A DNA stretch of 5,776 nt from Eubacterium sp. (lineage in GTDB: Bacteria > Bacillota > Clostridia > Lachnospirales > Lachnospiraceae). The translations under genes were made by a program, and so were the position numbers. Positions 4,191-5,776 of the stretch are shown one piece after another. The stretch's first letter is position 1. The number at the start of each line of letters is the position of its first letter. The stretch is taken from the NCBI GenBank assembly GCA_024681495.1, contig JAILAS010000105.1, forward strand, positions 1 to 5,776. Reading direction: 5' to 3'. The notes beneath the pieces were generated by a model. The model was not told the origin of the DNA. It searched no databases and saw only the letters and a list, made by a program, of their open reading frames with translations.

Positions 4191-5776
4191 TCAATCATCG
4201 CCCTCTTCAGCATCGTCCTCGTTTTCGTAGGAGCGGAAGGGGGCGTCTTTTTCGGGGTAGCGTTTGGGTTTGAGTGTGAGCCCCATCTGCTGACACTCGT
4301 AGTTTAGCTCTTTTATGAGCGATACGGTTACCAGAAGTATGAATATCGCAAACGGGAAAGCTGCGATTATGAGGACGTTTTGCAAAACATCCAGACCTCC
4401 GGCGCGCAGAAGCACTGCGGCAATGGCGGACACCAGGATTCCCCATACCACCTTTATCTTATTGTTAGGATGCATGTTACCGCCTTCAGATTGCATGGCT
4501 AAAACGAAGGTGGCCGAGTCTGCCGACGTGATAAAAAAGGAGAAAATCAGCACCAGTGCCACGATTGACAGTATTTCCGACAATGGATACTGTTCAAAAG
4601 CCGCAAACAGGAGCTGCTCCAAAGGCTTTTCGGCGAGGGTGGGATCCGTGGAGAGAGCGTCAGTGGAAAGCACTCCGAATATGGAAAACCAAAGGAACGA
4701 GAAAACCGAAGGTACAAGCAGCACATAGGCGATAAACTCACGTATCGTGCGTCCCTTGGATATTCTGGCGATGAACACGCCGACGAAAGGTGACCACGCC
4801 AGCCACCATGCCCAGTAAAAAATCGTCCAGCTGTTGATCCATTCCTGCTGGGCGGCGTCTCCTGCACCTGTGAGGGTACTTATTCTAAGCAAATCCTGCA
4901 AATACAGTCCCAGTGACTCTGTGAATGTATTCATCATCTTTACGCCCGATCCGATAATCAGCGTGACAATCATAAGCGCCACGGCAAGAATCATATTTAA
5001 GTTGGATAGGTTTTTTACCCCCTTGTCGAGTCCGGAGAGGGCGGAAGCCATGAAGAGTACTGTGGCTATGACAATTATAATCAGTTGGACGTTGAAGGTC
5101 TGAGGGATATTGAAGAGCTGATTCAGACCTCCGTTAATTTGAATAGCGCCCGATCCCAGGCTGGTGGCCACACCGATTACAGTGGCGAAGATCGTAAGAC
5201 TATCGAGAATTTTTCCTAATCGTCCGTTTGACGCTTCGCCCATGAGGGGTTTAAGAGTGGCTGACAGAAGAGTGGATTCCTTTTTTCGAAACAGGAAATA
5301 TGCGATGGCCAGACCTACAATGGAGTAAATGGCCCAGGCGTGTATGCCATAGTGGAAGAAAGAGTATTTAAAAGCGTCACGAAGCGCTGCCTGACTGTAT
5401 AACTCAGCTTCGGGAGCCTGCACCGCATAGTGCGACAATGGCTCGGCTGCACCGTAGAAGACCAGTCCAATTCCCATACCGGCCGAAAAAAGCATTGCAA
5501 TCCACGATAGTGTACCGTACTCGGGGGTAGAACCCGGATCTCCGAGCCGAATCTTACCGGCCGGGCTTAGCATTAGAACCAGGCACACTCCAACCAGTAG
5601 AAGTACCAGCAAGAGATAAAACCAGCCACAGTTATAGCTGAGTGAATCCCGGATTTTCTCTGTAAAAGATTCTATTTTGGTTGAAAAAACGATTGACGCA
5701 ATTACCAGCAGAATTATCGCTATAAGGCCAATCCAAAACGACAGGGTTACGTCAGACTTTGCGTTTCTTTCCTTCG
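4191..5776 (-). CDS. BCCT-family betaine/carnitine/choline transporter (5' end outside window)
   Basis: Reading the minus strand, the frame is open from the right edge to TGA at 4191-4193, giving 527 visible residues. A TTG at 5612 is not the start, because family-like sequence continues upstream (SFWIGLIAIILL, first membrane helix; NCGWFYLLLV, second). The true start probably lies just outside. This is a multi-pass inner-membrane carrier of about 12 helices for quaternary-ammonium solutes. Landmarks are RLGDPGSTPEYG, the glycine-rich stretch SAGMGIGLVFYG, the aromatic-box segment HYGIHAWAIY (5325-5354), the signature FYWAWWLAWSPFVG with IARISKGRT, and TSADSATF. The Thr-Ser pair in the last motif corresponds to the Na+ site of BetP, which favours Na+-coupled uptake. 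BetP's first box Trp is Tyr here. The C-terminus is an acidic tail (ENEDDAEEGDD). Specific substrate is not determined; the neighbouring carnitine-dehydrogenase-like gene makes carnitine or betaine plausible. Confidence 0.93.
   Translation of the reverse strand, partial: KERNAKSDVTLSFWIGLIAIILLVIASIVFSTKIESFTEKIRDSLSYNCGWFYLLLVLLLVGVCLVLMLSPAGKIRLGDPGSTPEYGTLSWIAMLFSAGMGIGLVFYGAAEPLSHYAVQAPEAELYSQAALRDAFKYSFFHYGIHAWAIYSIVGLAIAYFLFRKKESTLLSATLKPLMGEASNGRLGKILDSLTIFATVIGVATSLGSGAIQINGGLNQLFNIPQTFNVQLIIIVIATVLFMASALSGLDKGVKNLSNLNMILAVALMIVTLIIGSGVKMMNTFTESLGLYLQDLLRISTLTGAGDAAQQEWINSWTIFYWAWWLAWSPFVGVFIARISKGRTIREFIAYVLLVPSVFSFLWFSIFGVLSTDALSTDPTLAEKPLEQLLFAAFEQYPLSEILSIVALVLIFSFFITSADSATFVLAMQSEGGNMHPNNKIKVVWGILVSAIAAVLLRAGGLDVLQNVLIIAAFPFAIFILLVTVSLIKELNYECQQMGLTLKPKRYPEKDAPFRSYENEDDAEEGDD

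Noticed and set aside
5610..5612. TTG at 5612 as the start of the BCCT gene
   Set aside because: The frame stays open to the right edge and encodes a typical BCCT first helix and GWFYLLLV segment upstream of this codon.

Overview
The window holds five recognisable protein genes plus the 3' end of a sixth. The sequence suggests an anaerobic Firmicute of the Clostridia, possibly a butyrate-type Lachnospiraceae relative of Butyrivibrio. This rests on strong AGGAG-type ribosome sites, acetyl-CoA/acetoacetyl-CoA enzymes, a betaine-type BCCT carrier and a low-complexity purine-rich intergenic repeat. The taxonomic guess is inference and weak at genus level.

Layout, left to right. Bases 1-228 are the C-terminal 75 codons of an unrecognised protein. 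Bases 223-362 are a degenerate repeat element rich in CGAG/GCGA words; its first copy contains the stop codon of the upstream gene. A FadA/AtoB-type thiolase (427-1677) follows. After a strong intergenic hairpin (1701-1739) comes a short-chain dehydrogenase of the 3-hydroxyacyl-CoA dehydrogenase superfamily (1774-2727). Its motifs look more like L-carnitine dehydrogenase/lambda-crystallin than classical Hbd. A strong intrinsic terminator (2784-2812) closes this pair. A two-gene CoA-transferase operon follows (subunit A 2870-3523, subunit B 3525-4181, 1-nt gap). A BCCT-family transporter converges on it from the minus strand (4191 to beyond 5776), with stop codons separated by only 9 bp.

How the genes may work together. 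A CoA-transferase that activates a 3-oxoacid and a thiolase that splits the product to acetyl-CoA form the standard acetoacetate-utilising module. With a carnitine-dehydrogenase-like oxidoreductase and a betaine/carnitine-type carrier next door, the locus could serve uptake and oxidation of a quaternary-ammonium 3-hydroxy acid such as carnitine, with acetoacetate or the corresponding 3-oxoacyl-CoA as an intermediate. The beta-keto-acid cleavage enzyme and betainyl-CoA thioesterase of the known aerobic route are not in this window. The competing reading is ordinary C4 fermentation (thiolase plus hydroxybutyryl-CoA dehydrogenase), with the CoA-transferase and transporter as unrelated neighbours. 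The strongly biased codon use of the first pair, unlike the flanking genes, favours high expression and leaves this second reading open.
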